The notes below the pieces were generated by a model, which saw only the letters and a program-made list of their open reading frames with translations, made no database searches and had not been told where the DNA came from. From contig CAXXGE010000008.1 in assembly GCA_963677915.2 (NCBI GenBank), forward strand, positions 62,001 to 126,000: a stretch of 64,000 nucleotides of DNA. Reading direction: 5' to 3'. Shown one piece after another: positions 8,101-17,050 of this stretch. The first letter of the stretch is position 1. Every line of letters begins with the position of its first letter. Position numbers and translations under genes: made by a program. This stretch comes from G963677915 sp963677915 (GTDB lineage: Bacteria; Bacillota; Clostridia; Lachnospirales; Vallitaleaceae).

Positions 8101-9093
8101 CGGCCATTTTAAAACAAGGTTAAAAACTGGAGGTATTAGTATGGGAACAAGATTGGACAAGTACGCAAACTCTGCACCTTATTGGGATACACCTGTCATT
8201 ATCGAATCGCATATTAACGGCAGACGGACAAAGGAAATGAATCCGCATACGCCTATTAAGCCTGACGAAATCATCAAGGATGCCATTGAATGCTGGGATG
8301 CTGGTGCGTGTGCCATTCATGCGCACCCAAGCAGCTTTGAGCTTAAGGGAGAAGCTGCTGGCAAAGATTATATGGAATCATGGGAAACGATTCTTAAGGA
8401 GCGCCCTGATATGTTGTGGCTCCCGACTACATGCAATCCTGCAATTCTTGAGGGCGACGAGTGTGGTCTTGAGCACTATGAATGGCTTAAAAAACATGCG
8501 AATCTGCGTGTGGGATGCATTGACCCGGGCATGACTGTATTCGCTTCTGATTTTGATGAAGAGAAAGGTCATCTGAATGCTTTTGCATATCCATGGACAA
8601 CGGAAATGATCAACAACCAAGTGGATCTGCTTATCAGGAATAACCTGGGTATGATTTGGGGTGTCTATGAGCCTGGATATCTGCGGACGGCGCTTCAATA
8701 TATCAAACGCGGAAGATATACGAAAGGATCAAGTATTGATTTCTATCTTATCGGAGACTATGGCTTGAATTCGACAGATCCAGTAAACACAAGCGGCATG
8801 CCGCCGACACTTGAAAGTTTGTACTATTATCTTGATATGATTGCTGGATTGGATCTGCCGTGGTACATCTCGATTTGGGGTGAAGGCAGCTTTAATACAA
8901 GACCGGTTATAAAAAGGGCTATCGAACTTGGCGGCCATATCAAGGTTGGTTTGGAAATGCATTATGATCCAAGGCGCAATGCCACAAACCTGGAGTTGCT
9001 AAAGGAAACTCAGGAAATTGCAAGAGAGGTTGGAAGGCCTATTGCAACACATGAACAGGCCCTTGAAATTCTTGGATTGGAACCGATGAAGTA
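8101..9093 (+). repeat. 993-bp direct repeat, copy 1 (contains BKACE gene)
   Basis: This stretch matches 12925-13917 at an offset of 4,824 bases. I found one difference, T8908 versus C13732, which is silent. The repeat begins 40 bases before the start codon and ends inside the last codons, so the two genes differ only at the terminus (Lys-Tyr-stop versus Lys-stop). Confidence 0.93.
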
Positions 9094-9097
9094 TTAG
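8141..9097 (+). CDS. BKACE/DUF849-family beta-keto acid cleavage-like enzyme, copy 1
   Basis: A 318-residue TIM-barrel protein of the beta-keto acid cleavage enzyme family, whose type member is 3-keto-5-aminohexanoate cleavage enzyme. Known members use a divalent zinc ion and acetyl-CoA to turn a beta-keto acid into acetoacetate and a new acyl-CoA. The metal motif HAH (His60, His62) and the C-terminal VGLE (Glu272) are present, but the Asp that normally follows in GLED is Met273, and the early strand is IIESHING rather than the usual form. The start at 8141 follows CTGGAGG; the frame is open further upstream, but without a ribosome site. The gene opens block B and has a nearly identical second copy at 12965-13918. 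Confidence 0.88.
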   Translation: MGTRLDKYANSAPYWDTPVIIESHINGRRTKEMNPHTPIKPDEIIKDAIECWDAGACAIHAHPSSFELKGEAAGKDYMESWETILKERPDMLWLPTTCNPAILEGDECGLEHYEWLKKHANLRVGCIDPGMTVFASDFDEEKGHLNAFAYPWTTEMINNQVDLLIRNNLGMIWGVYEPGYLRTALQYIKRGRYTKGSSIDFYLIGDYGLNSTDPVNTSGMPPTLESLYYYLDMIAGLDLPWYISIWGEGSFNTRPVIKRAIELGGHIKVGLEMHYDPRRNATNLELLKETQEIAREVGRPIATHEQALEILGLEPMKY

Positions 9098-9116
9098 AAG
9101 CGGGAGATTTGATTTT

Positions 9117-10610
9117 ATGGAAAGCAATATTTTAGAGTTAAAAGGTATACATAAGCATTTTGGTGCAACGCAGGTTTTGTCTGATGTCAACCTTTCGTTC
9201 AGAAAGGGGGAATTCCATGCGTTTGTTGGTGAGAATGGAGCTGGTAAATCGACTTTGATGAAGATAGTGTCGGGTGTCCATCGTGCGGATAAGGGAGAAA
9301 TTATCTTCAATGGTGAAAAGGTGGAGTTCCATAATCCCAATCAGGCGCAAACTGCCGGTATTTGCACACTCTTTCAAGAATTGCAAGAGTTTCCTGACAT
9401 GAAAGTGGCCGAAAACGTATATGCTGGCTTGGAACCTAGAAAATTTGGCGTATTTGTTGATTGGAAAAAACTATACAAGGATGCTCAGAATTTATTTGAT
9501 GAAAGCAATCTGGAAATTGATGCATCACAAAACATGCACAGTTTGAACGTGTCTTCCCGTAAAATGGTAGAAATCATCCGGGCTTTACATCGCAACGCCT
9601 CTGTGGTCATAATGGATGAACCCACGGCAAATCTCAATCAGAACGAACTGGATGCTCTTTTTGAGATGATTGAGGAACTGAAAAGAAAGCAGGTTACCAT
9701 TATCTATATATCGCATAGATTGAGGGAAGTTTTTCAACTTGCTGACCGTGTATCTGTGTTGCGTGACGGCCGTCTTATAAAGACTATGGATATTGGGGAG
9801 TGCACGGAAAAGACGTTAATCCGATACATGATTGGAAGAGAAGTAACTGATCTCTATCCTAAGAAAGATTACGTAGAAGATGAAATCGCACTAAGTGTAA
9901 AAAATCTATCAGTGGAAGGAGAATTAAGAGATGTAAGCTTTGACTTGCGGAGAAATGAAATACTGGGTATCGCTGGTCTGGATGGATCTGGTGCAACATC
10001 TATTTCAAAGGCGCTGTTTGGTCTGAAAAAGCTTCAAAGCGGTTCTGTCGAGTGTGATGGGAAGCCTCTGGTTCTAAAGAATCCTAAGAAAAGTATTGCG
10101 CAAGGCATTGCTTATTTACCGGTAGATAGGAAGACGGAAGGCTTGTTTCTAAATCAAAACGTCAAAGTCAACTTGTCGGTAAGTGCGATGAATACGAAGT
10201 TCAGTCGTAAAAAGTTTTTTCTTAAGGAAAGAACAGAAGTATCTGCTTCAAAAGATGTTGTGAAAAATCTGGTGATAAAAGCACATTCGCTTTTTACTAA
10301 GGTAGGCAATCTAAGCGGTGGGAATCAGCAAAAAGTTCTTTTGGGCAGGTGGTTGATGGATACCTACAAAGTTCTTTTATTGGAGGACCCGACGCGAGGT
10401 GTAGACATTGGAGCAAAGATCGAGATATATCATGTAATTAGCAAGCTCGTAGAAAATGGCATGTCGGTAGTAATGTACTCGTCTGAACTGCCGGAACTAT
10501 TGGGAATGTGTGACAGGATTATGGTTTTCCGCAGAGGCAAAATCAGAGCGATTTTGTCGCGGGAAGAGGTGACGGAAGAGAAGATTATGGATTATGCAAT
10601 ACTCAAATAA
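9117..10610 (+). CDS. sugar ABC importer ATP-binding protein 2
   Basis: A 497-residue protein with two fused nucleotide-binding domains, RbsA-like. Domain 1 has Walker A GENGAGKST and Walker B VVIMDEPTAN. Domain 2 has the degenerate P-loop GLDGSGAT, signature LSGGNQQ and an unusual Walker B LLLEDPTRG, in which the Asp-Glu order is swapped so the catalytic glutamate position is Asp. The domain 2 site may therefore hydrolyse slowly. The gene lies 19 bases after the first BKACE gene and should work with the permeases at 10642 and/or 14034 and the binding protein at 11681. Confidence 0.92.
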   Translation: MESNILELKGIHKHFGATQVLSDVNLSFRKGEFHAFVGENGAGKSTLMKIVSGVHRADKGEIIFNGEKVEFHNPNQAQTAGICTLFQELQEFPDMKVAENVYAGLEPRKFGVFVDWKKLYKDAQNLFDESNLEIDASQNMHSLNVSSRKMVEIIRALHRNASVVIMDEPTANLNQNELDALFEMIEELKRKQVTIIYISHRLREVFQLADRVSVLRDGRLIKTMDIGECTEKTLIRYMIGREVTDLYPKKDYVEDEIALSVKNLSVEGELRDVSFDLRRNEILGIAGLDGSGATSISKALFGLKKLQSGSVECDGKPLVLKNPKKSIAQGIAYLPVDRKTEGLFLNQNVKVNLSVSAMNTKFSRKKFFLKERTEVSASKDVVKNLVIKAHSLFTKVGNLSGGNQQKVLLGRWLMDTYKVLLLEDPTRGVDIGAKIEIYHVISKLVENGMSVVMYSSELPELLGMCDRIMVFRRGKIRAILSREEVTEEKIMDYAILK

Positions 10611-10641
10611 TGAATTATTGGGCACTAATGGGGTAAAGAAA

Positions 10642-11538
10642 ATGAATCTAATTAAAACGAAACAACCAATCAAACTATCCAAATATATTTCGATTTTGAT
10701 AATTATTGGACTGTTGGTGGTTGGCACAATTCTTTCGGACAAATTTTTTCAAGTTTCGAACTTCATGAATATTTTGCAATTTGCTGCAGAGGCTGGGTTC
10801 GTATCGGTCGGTATGACGCTTGTTATACTCTCGGGCCGAGGAGGTATTGATTTGTCGGTAGGCTCTGTAATGGGGATTGGTTGCATGACTGCTGCAATGA
10901 TGGTATCACATGGGAACCCGGTATGGTTTTCTGTTGTAGTTGCTATCGCTTTCGGCGCGGGAATTGGTGCGGTTAATGGTATTTTGATAACAACGGCAAA
11001 ATTGGAACCGTTTATTGCGACGTTGGTTACCCTGACAGCCGGTAGATCGGTCGTATATTTCATGTCGTCGGGTGCTCCTGTAATCAGGCATATCACTGAT
11101 CCGTTCAAAATGATAGCGCAAGGAAAGTTAGGAATTTTTCCGTACCCTGTAGTCTACTTGATTGTCGTTTTCGCGGTTGCTGGCATCATCATGAAAGGAA
11201 CCCCGTTCGGACGACATATATATGCTATTGGTGGATCTGAAGAAACTGCTAAGCTTTTTGGAATACGCACAACCTTCATAAAGAATACGGTATATATCAT
11301 CAGTGGTGCATTGGCTGCATTTGCAGGTATCATTACGTCGAGTCGCCTTGGGATTGGTGATCCAAACGCTGGACTGGGGTATGAGATGACTGCTATTACA
11401 ATGGTTGTTGTTGGCGGTACGAGCATGTCAGGAGGCAAAGGTTCTGTTATTGGCACTTTCTTTGGTATGCTGATGCTCTCGATAATGCAAAATGTGTTGC
11501 AACTGAAAAAAATGTCAGTCCATATGTCCAACCGGTGA
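10642..11538 (+). CDS. sugar ABC importer permease 2, frameshifted near its C-terminus
   Basis: An RbsC-type permease with motifs GGIDLSVGS and GGTSMSGGKG. The reading frame stops at 11538, after a run of seven A (11506-11512). The next frame then continues with VSPYVQPVIQGC and a hydrophobic segment to a stop at 11615, which is the normal end of this family. One extra A would restore the full protein. The gene is thus either inactivated by a one-base deletion, rescued by slippage on the A run, or affected by a sequencing error. The ATG at 10642 follows GGGG; an in-frame ATG at 10594 that overlaps the ATPase gene is an alternative start. Confidence 0.8.
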   Translation: MNLIKTKQPIKLSKYISILIIIGLLVVGTILSDKFFQVSNFMNILQFAAEAGFVSVGMTLVILSGRGGIDLSVGSVMGIGCMTAAMMVSHGNPVWFSVVVAIAFGAGIGAVNGILITTAKLEPFIATLVTLTAGRSVVYFMSSGAPVIRHITDPFKMIAQGKLGIFPYPVVYLIVVFAVAGIIMKGTPFGRHIYAIGGSEETAKLFGIRTTFIKNTVYIISGALAAFAGIITSSRLGIGDPNAGLGYEMTAITMVVVGGTSMSGGKGSVIGTFFGMLMLSIMQNVLQLKKMSVHMSNR

Positions 11539-11615
11539 TACAGGGTTGCCTCATTATTGCGGTATCGTTGCTTTTTGCAAAAGAAGCGCTAAAAGGTGCA
11601 AGGAAGTCTGCTTAA
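11513..11615 (+). pseudogene. out-of-frame C-terminal end of permease 2
   Basis: Read in the -1 frame relative to the upstream gene, this stretch encodes the last transmembrane segment (VIQGCLIIAVSLLFAKEAL) and a basic tail. It has no start codon or ribosome site of its own and makes sense only as the displaced end of the permease at 10642. Confidence 0.8.
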
Positions 11616-11680
11616 TGTATTTGTTTTTTGGCCTGGAAGGGTCAAGTCAAATTATAAAATCTTAAGGAGGAAGAAATCTA

Positions 11681-12880
11681 ATGAAGAAAGTGAAAGTTGT
11701 AGCGCTGTTGGTTGCAGTTCTTATGGTCTTAGGCCTGTTAGCTGCGTGTGGGGATCAAACTGAAGTATCGAATGTGTCTGATAACAGTTCTGAGTCTGTG
11801 ACTTCAAATGGCTCAGGGGATGAAGCTGATCAGGAGGAAGCAGAAGAAACATCTGAAATGTTAACCTATTTCAAGGTGCATGAACCAACGCCGGAATCAA
11901 TACTCAATGACCCAAATTATATGACAAAAGAAGAGATAGACGCTAAAGCTGCTGAAGGTGAGGCTGCTGGTGTTTATGGCAGCGGTGAACCTATTACAAT
12001 CGCGTTCTCACAATGTGTTATGAATCATCCTGTTCGCATCCAGATGGTTAACACTGTGAAATCTGAAGCTGAAAAATACTCTAACGTAAAAGTTATTGTA
12101 ACGGAAGGTAATGGTGATTTCAATACTGAGACTGCCAACATCGAGAGTTTGATTGAGCGAAATCCGGATGCCATTATTGTAAGCAGTTTGTCCGGAACAG
12201 CTATTTACCCTGCTTACGAGCAGATAAATCAAGCGGGTATTCCTTTGATTATCAATAATTCTGGAGTTCCCGACGACAATGCTACAAACATCAAGTATCA
12301 GTCGTTTATTACGCCTGATGACTGGAACAATGGCCGTCTCTTAGCTCAATATATGGTTGAAAAGCTTGATGGAAAAGGAAATATCATTATCATCGATGGT
12401 GTAATCGAATCTTCGAACCGTCAAGAGCGACTGGGTGGTTTCATGGAAGTGATTGATCAATATCCTGACATCAAGATTGTCGGACAACAACCTGGTGACT
12501 GGATTCGTCAGCCTGCAATGGAAGCTGCGGCAAACCTGCTTCAAGCAAATCCACAAATCGATGGCATCTATGCTATGAATGATGAGATGGGCATGGGCGT
12601 TTTGGCAGCGCTTCGAGCAGCTGGTAGAGAAGACGAAATAAAATGCATGGTAAGCGTTGATGGTCAGGAAGACCTGCTGTATGAAATACAGAAGGGGTCT
12701 GCTGCAAAAGCATCTGTATACTGGGAGTCAAGGATGAAAGATACTGTAAATGTAGCATTGGCTGTAGCAGAAGGTGCAGTAGTAGATCCGCATATCTTCT
12801 TAACCAAGCCTCTTATTACACAAGAAAATGTCGATGAGTGGATTGAGGAATTGTATACCGGTGAGCAAGCTTTCCAATAA
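11681..12880 (+). CDS. sugar ABC importer substrate-binding lipoprotein 2
   Basis: A 399-residue RbsB-type binding protein. The signal peptide ends in the lipobox LAAC (Cys23), followed by a Ser/Glu/Asp-rich linker of about 35 residues and then the two-lobed type 1 fold (for example GEPITIAFSQCVMNHPV at the first strand). It is longer than RbsB because of about 40 extra residues before the first lobe. AAGGAGGAAG precedes the start. It is the receptor for the block B importer and shares little obvious sequence with binding protein 1, so the two importers may take different compounds. Confidence 0.91.
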   Translation: MKKVKVVALLVAVLMVLGLLAACGDQTEVSNVSDNSSESVTSNGSGDEADQEEAEETSEMLTYFKVHEPTPESILNDPNYMTKEEIDAKAAEGEAAGVYGSGEPITIAFSQCVMNHPVRIQMVNTVKSEAEKYSNVKVIVTEGNGDFNTETANIESLIERNPDAIIVSSLSGTAIYPAYEQINQAGIPLIINNSGVPDDNATNIKYQSFITPDDWNNGRLLAQYMVEKLDGKGNIIIIDGVIESSNRQERLGGFMEVIDQYPDIKIVGQQPGDWIRQPAMEAAANLLQANPQIDGIYAMNDEMGMGVLAALRAAGREDEIKCMVSVDGQEDLLYEIQKGSAAKASVYWESRMKDTVNVALAVAEGAVVDPHIFLTKPLITQENVDEWIEELYTGEQAFQ

Positions 12881-12924
12881 ACAATACAACGATCGATGGG
12901 ATTATTCAAATGTAAACTGTGGCA

Positions 12925-13917
12925 CGGCCATTTTAAAACAAGGTTAAAAACTGGAGGTATTAGTATGGGAACAAGATTGGACAAGTACGCAAACTCTGCA
13001 CCTTATTGGGATACACCTGTCATTATCGAATCGCATATTAACGGCAGACGGACAAAGGAAATGAATCCGCATACGCCTATTAAGCCTGACGAAATCATCA
13101 AGGATGCCATTGAATGCTGGGATGCTGGTGCGTGTGCCATTCATGCGCACCCAAGCAGCTTTGAGCTTAAGGGAGAAGCTGCTGGCAAAGATTATATGGA
13201 ATCATGGGAAACGATTCTTAAGGAGCGCCCTGATATGTTGTGGCTCCCGACTACATGCAATCCTGCAATTCTTGAGGGCGACGAGTGTGGTCTTGAGCAC
13301 TATGAATGGCTTAAAAAACATGCGAATCTGCGTGTGGGATGCATTGACCCGGGCATGACTGTATTCGCTTCTGATTTTGATGAAGAGAAAGGTCATCTGA
13401 ATGCTTTTGCATATCCATGGACAACGGAAATGATCAACAACCAAGTGGATCTGCTTATCAGGAATAACCTGGGTATGATTTGGGGTGTCTATGAGCCTGG
13501 ATATCTGCGGACGGCGCTTCAATATATCAAACGCGGAAGATATACGAAAGGATCAAGTATTGATTTCTATCTTATCGGAGACTATGGCTTGAATTCGACA
13601 GATCCAGTAAACACAAGCGGCATGCCGCCGACACTTGAAAGTTTGTACTATTATCTTGATATGATTGCTGGATTGGATCTGCCGTGGTACATCTCGATTT
13701 GGGGTGAAGGCAGCTTTAATACAAGACCGGTCATAAAAAGGGCTATCGAACTTGGCGGCCATATCAAGGTTGGTTTGGAAATGCATTATGATCCAAGGCG
13801 CAATGCCACAAACCTGGAGTTGCTAAAGGAAACTCAGGAAATTGCAAGAGAGGTTGGAAGGCCTATTGCAACACATGAACAGGCCCTTGAAATTCTTGGA
13901 TTGGAACCGATGAAGTA
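12925..13917 (+). repeat. 993-bp direct repeat, copy 2
   Basis: Second copy of 8101-9093. The flanks differ completely on both sides. The copy starts 45 bases after the binding-protein stop and includes the ribosome site and almost all of the BKACE gene, so it can be translated but carries no promoter of its own. Confidence 0.93.
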
Positions 13918-13918
13918 A
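12965..13918 (+). CDS. BKACE/DUF849-family enzyme, copy 2
   Basis: A 317-residue protein identical to copy 1 except that it lacks the final tyrosine. The HAH metal motif, VGLE segment and all other residues are the same, so the activity should be the same. It lies 84 bases after binding protein 2 and is followed by a hairpin and permease 3. Two near-identical copies in one operon imply a very recent duplication, ongoing gene conversion, or selection for dosage. Recombination between them would remove the ATPase, the frameshifted permease and the binding protein. Confidence 0.88.
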   Translation: MGTRLDKYANSAPYWDTPVIIESHINGRRTKEMNPHTPIKPDEIIKDAIECWDAGACAIHAHPSSFELKGEAAGKDYMESWETILKERPDMLWLPTTCNPAILEGDECGLEHYEWLKKHANLRVGCIDPGMTVFASDFDEEKGHLNAFAYPWTTEMINNQVDLLIRNNLGMIWGVYEPGYLRTALQYIKRGRYTKGSSIDFYLIGDYGLNSTDPVNTSGMPPTLESLYYYLDMIAGLDLPWYISIWGEGSFNTRPVIKRAIELGGHIKVGLEMHYDPRRNATNLELLKETQEIAREVGRPIATHEQALEILGLEPMK

Positions 13919-13939
13919 TTTTTCTTTAATATCTTTGCC

Positions 13940-13969
13940 GGGGCTGTGCCAACTCTTTGACACGGCCCC
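13940..13969 (+). other. intercistronic hairpin after BKACE copy 2
   Basis: A 9-bp GC-rich stem (arms 13940-13948 and 13961-13969, one G-T pair, 12-base loop) without a T run. It probably shapes transcript stability rather than ending transcription, since the co-directional permease, dehydrogenase and deoR genes follow without an obvious new promoter. Confidence 0.5.
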
Positions 13970-14033
13970 TAAAATTTGGAATTATCCCGCCCCGCATAAC
14001 TGATATTGCCCGAGCGGAAAAAGGAGAAAATAC

Positions 14034-15020
14034 ATGGAAGCACAAAGCACAAACAATAAATTTCCTATATTAATTCGTGAAAACAAACCGGAGTTCTTTC
14101 TGCTGATTTTTATCGTAGTAATCATGACTATATCGCCATTATTTTCGGACGTTTTTCTGACGGGCAAGAATCTATTGAATATGCTCCGTCAATCGTCCTA
14201 TCTTGTAATTGTAGCGATGGGGATGATGCTGGTTGTCTTGACAGGTGGAATCGATCTTTCGGTAGGAGCTGTCATGCAGTTCGTCGGACTGTGTGTTATT
14301 CTGTTGCTGGCTGCTGGTGTTCCGGTATGGGGAACAATGGTCATTGCGTTGCTGCTGGGTGCGGCTCTAGGCTCGATAAATGGCATTTTGACTGTGTTTG
14401 GAAAATTGCAGCCCTTTATTGCGACGCTTGCAACAATGGCTATCATGAATGGACTTGTCTTGACTATAACAGAGGGCGCTTCACAGGCTCCAAAAGGACT
14501 TGATCCAGCCTTTAAAAACTTCGGTGCAGGCTATGTGGGCGTTGTTCCCATACCTGTCATCGTGATGGCTATAACCGCCGTGTTTTTCTGGTGGCTAATG
14601 ACTAAAACAACATTTGGAAGATATATATATACCACTGGCTCCAACAAGATTGCTGCTCGCAATGCCGGTGTAGGCATTAAAACAATCGAAATTTCTGCAT
14701 ATGCACTGAGCGGGCTCTTGGCAGCGCTTGCCAGCTTCCTTGTTGTAGCAAGAATCGGTTCTTTCCAACCAGCTACAACACATAACGGTGGTGATTCGAT
14801 GGCAGTAACTGCAATTGCTGCAGTGGTAATAGGAGGGGCGAGTCTACTAGGAGGCAAAGGGAAGATTATCGGTGCTGTTCTAGGTGGAGTTGTCAGTGCT
14901 ATATTGCTCAACTTTTTGGTTCTGTTGAATATGAATATTTGGGTACAGCGATTCGTTCTGGGAATACTGATCTTAGTTGCGGTTTTGTTTGCATCCGGCG
15001 ATCAAAGAAAAGGAAACTAG
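14034..15020 (+). CDS. sugar ABC importer permease 3 (RbsC type)
   Basis: A 328-residue polytopic membrane protein of the RbsC class. It has the GGIDLSVGAV motif after the third segment, GGASLLGGKGK as the ATPase-contact loop and an intact last membrane segment. AAAAAGGAG precedes the start. No ATPase or binding protein of its own is nearby, so it probably pairs with ATPase 2 and binding protein 2, either as the second subunit of a heterodimeric channel or as a replacement for the broken permease 2. Confidence 0.9.
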   Translation: MEAQSTNNKFPILIRENKPEFFLLIFIVVIMTISPLFSDVFLTGKNLLNMLRQSSYLVIVAMGMMLVVLTGGIDLSVGAVMQFVGLCVILLLAAGVPVWGTMVIALLLGAALGSINGILTVFGKLQPFIATLATMAIMNGLVLTITEGASQAPKGLDPAFKNFGAGYVGVVPIPVIVMAITAVFFWWLMTKTTFGRYIYTTGSNKIAARNAGVGIKTIEISAYALSGLLAALASFLVVARIGSFQPATTHNGGDSMAVTAIAAVVIGGASLLGGKGKIIGAVLGGVVSAILLNFLVLLNMNIWVQRFVLGILILVAVLFASGDQRKGN

Positions 15021-15059
15021 AAACAGAACGTTTTCCAAGAGATGAATATGGAGGTAAAC

Positions 15060-16175
15060 ATGAAAAAAGTCAATGATATTCCAACAAAGATGAAGGCGCT
15101 GGTGGCGTACGGTCCTCGTGATTTTCGTTATGAAGAAGTAGATATCCCGCAAATCAATGAAGATGAAATGCTCATCAAATCGCTAGCCTGTGGAATTTGT
15201 GCCGGCGACCTCAAATCCTACCATGGGGCGGGTATGTTCTGGGGTGATGATGTAAATCCTCAATGGCAGATTCCGCCGGTCAATGGTGGCCATGAGTTTT
15301 TCGGTGAGGTTGTTGCAATCGGCGACGAAGCTGCGAAGAAATGGGATGTAGAACTTGGTGACAGGATCATACCGGAGCAGATTATACCTTGTTGGGAGTG
15401 TGAGTTTTGTAAAAGTGGCTATCACTGGATGTGTCAAAAACATGACCTATATGGTTTCCAGGCCGGAATATCTGATGGTGGTATGGCCGACTATATCAGG
15501 ATCAACTCCAGAAGTATAGTGCACAAAATTCCGAAATCTGTGCCTGTAGAATCTGCTGCTATGATTGAGCCTGCTTCCTGCGCTGTGCATACCGTCGAAA
15601 GAGCTGAAATAAAGTTCAACGATGTTGTCGTTGTTGCGGGTCTTGGTCCTATAGGGCTTTGCAAGTTGCAGTTGGCGAAACTGAAGAATCCCAAAATGCT
15701 GATTGCAATAGATGCAAAGCAGCAACGGCTTGAGCTTGCAAAGGAGCTTGGAGCGGATGTTGTAATCGACTTTTCTAAAGAAGACTGTGTAGAGAAGGTC
15801 ATGGAACTTACGAACGGCTATGGGTGTGATGTGTACATTGAAAATGCCGGTCATCCGTCTTCGGTAGTGAATGGTCTAAAGATGATCAAGAAAATGGGTA
15901 CTTTTGTCGAGTTCAGCGTTTTTGGCCAAGAGACGACTGTAGATTGGAGTATTATTGGAGACCGTAAGGAGCTCAATCTTCGCGGCTCTCACATAAGCGG
16001 TAGGGATGGATACAAGATAGCTATAGATTTTATTGATAAGGGAATACTGAAAGTGGATAAGATTGTGACGCACTCATATCCGCTGCCGGAATGGGAAAAA
16101 GCATTCGAAGTGTCCGGAAAAGGTGAAGATTCAATTAAGGTGCTTCTTATTCCGGAAGTGAATGAGAAGGTGTGA
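15060..16175 (+). CDS. zinc-dependent medium-chain alcohol dehydrogenase
   Basis: A 371-residue MDR protein of the sorbitol/threonine dehydrogenase group. The catalytic zinc ligands are seen in CGICAGD and GGHEFFGE, the structural zinc lobe in CWECEFC with a further Cys eight residues on, and the NAD Rossmann motif in VAGLGPIGL. It should oxidise a secondary alcohol of a polyol or 2,3-diol. The ATG at 15060 is chosen because ATGGAGG lies directly upstream; two in-frame ATGs lie 12 and 18 bases earlier. It is co-transcribed with permease 3 and the following deoR gene. Confidence 0.92.
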   Translation: MKKVNDIPTKMKALVAYGPRDFRYEEVDIPQINEDEMLIKSLACGICAGDLKSYHGAGMFWGDDVNPQWQIPPVNGGHEFFGEVVAIGDEAAKKWDVELGDRIIPEQIIPCWECEFCKSGYHWMCQKHDLYGFQAGISDGGMADYIRINSRSIVHKIPKSVPVESAAMIEPASCAVHTVERAEIKFNDVVVVAGLGPIGLCKLQLAKLKNPKMLIAIDAKQQRLELAKELGADVVIDFSKEDCVEKVMELTNGYGCDVYIENAGHPSSVVNGLKMIKKMGTFVEFSVFGQETTVDWSIIGDRKELNLRGSHISGRDGYKIAIDFIDKGILKVDKIVTHSYPLPEWEKAFEVSGKGEDSIKVLLIPEVNEKV

Positions 16176-16223
16176 TATCAGGTAGAAGAGGTAAAATATT
16201 TGAATTAAGCAAAGGGGCGAGCC

Positions 16224-16994
16224 ATGATAAAGAACAAGCGGCAGCAACGAATCCTAAATTATCTGAATGATAGCGAGATAGTCTCGGTGGGTGAATTATC
16301 GGATAGGTTGAGTTGTTCGCATATGACGATTCGGCGTGATTTGGAATATCTGGAAGAAAAAGGTGTTCTCCGAAAAGTGCATGGTGGTGCTGTGCTTATT
16401 AAGCCTGAAGAAGGGCTGCCCCCTTTCGAAGATCGTATGGACAACAGATTTTTGGAAAAGAAAGCTATAGGAAAGGCTGCGTTGGCATTCATAAAACCTG
16501 ACAGTATAATCTGTATGGATGCGGGCACTTCGACCAAATCCATCGTGCAGCATTTACCGGATGATTCAAAATTCACTGTCATTTCTACTGGTGTTGCTAC
16601 ATCAGCAGAATTGTGCCGGTTTAGAGACGTTGATGTCATACAGGTCGGGGGTTTGGTTCACCATTCTTCGATGACGGTCTGCAATTTCCTGGCGACAGAG
16701 TTCATTAAAGGCCTTAATGCTGATGTGGCATTTATATCTACACGTGCCATTCATCCCGTTAGGGGGACTTTTGAAACAAATGTCAGCCTTGTAGGTGAAA
16801 AAAAAGCGCTTGCTTCAATTTCAAAAAAAGTGGTAGTACTAGCAGATCATACGAAATTTACAAGTTTATCTCTTTTACAGGCATTGCCATTCGAAGCTAT
16901 CGATGTAGTCATCACCGATGATTTGACGCCGAAAAAGGTAGTAAAGCAATTAGAGAGTGAAGGTATTGAGGTTGTTGTAGTTGTACAGGAATAA
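16224..16994 (+). CDS. DeoR-family transcriptional regulator 2
   Basis: A 256-residue protein of the same length as DeoR 1 and very similar to it along its whole length (same TIRRDL recognition helix, same DAGTST effector motif, same HHSSMTVCN-like segment). This points to a duplication within the island. It is the last gene of block B and would form a feedback loop if it binds the ACGAACATTTA sites. AAAGGGGCGAG precedes the start. Inducer unknown. Confidence 0.93.
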   Translation: MIKNKRQQRILNYLNDSEIVSVGELSDRLSCSHMTIRRDLEYLEEKGVLRKVHGGAVLIKPEEGLPPFEDRMDNRFLEKKAIGKAALAFIKPDSIICMDAGTSTKSIVQHLPDDSKFTVISTGVATSAELCRFRDVDVIQVGGLVHHSSMTVCNFLATEFIKGLNADVAFISTRAIHPVRGTFETNVSLVGEKKALASISKKVVVLADHTKFTSLSLLQALPFEAIDVVITDDLTPKKVVKQLESEGIEVVVVVQE

Positions 16995-17011
16995 AAAATT
17001 GGATAATGCAG

Positions 17012-17050
17012 CAAAAGCCTTGGACGTATAGCGCCAAGGCTTTTGTTTTG
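17012..17050 (+). terminator. intrinsic terminator after deoR 2
   Basis: The stem AAAAGCCTTGG / CCAAGGCTTTT (17013-17023, 17034-17044) is followed by a T-rich tract. The loop shares ACGTATAGCG with the deoR 1 terminator. Confidence 0.8.

Noticed and set aside
8036..8140. 35-residue N-terminal extension of BKACE copy 1
   Set aside because: Copy 2 has a different sequence upstream of the repeat, and a good ribosome site precedes the ATG at 8141.
8141..13918. Phloroglucinol or triacetate degradation genes, since BKACE enzymes occur there
   Set aside because: No cyclohydrolase or phloroglucinol-type partner is visible, and sugar importers surround the genes.
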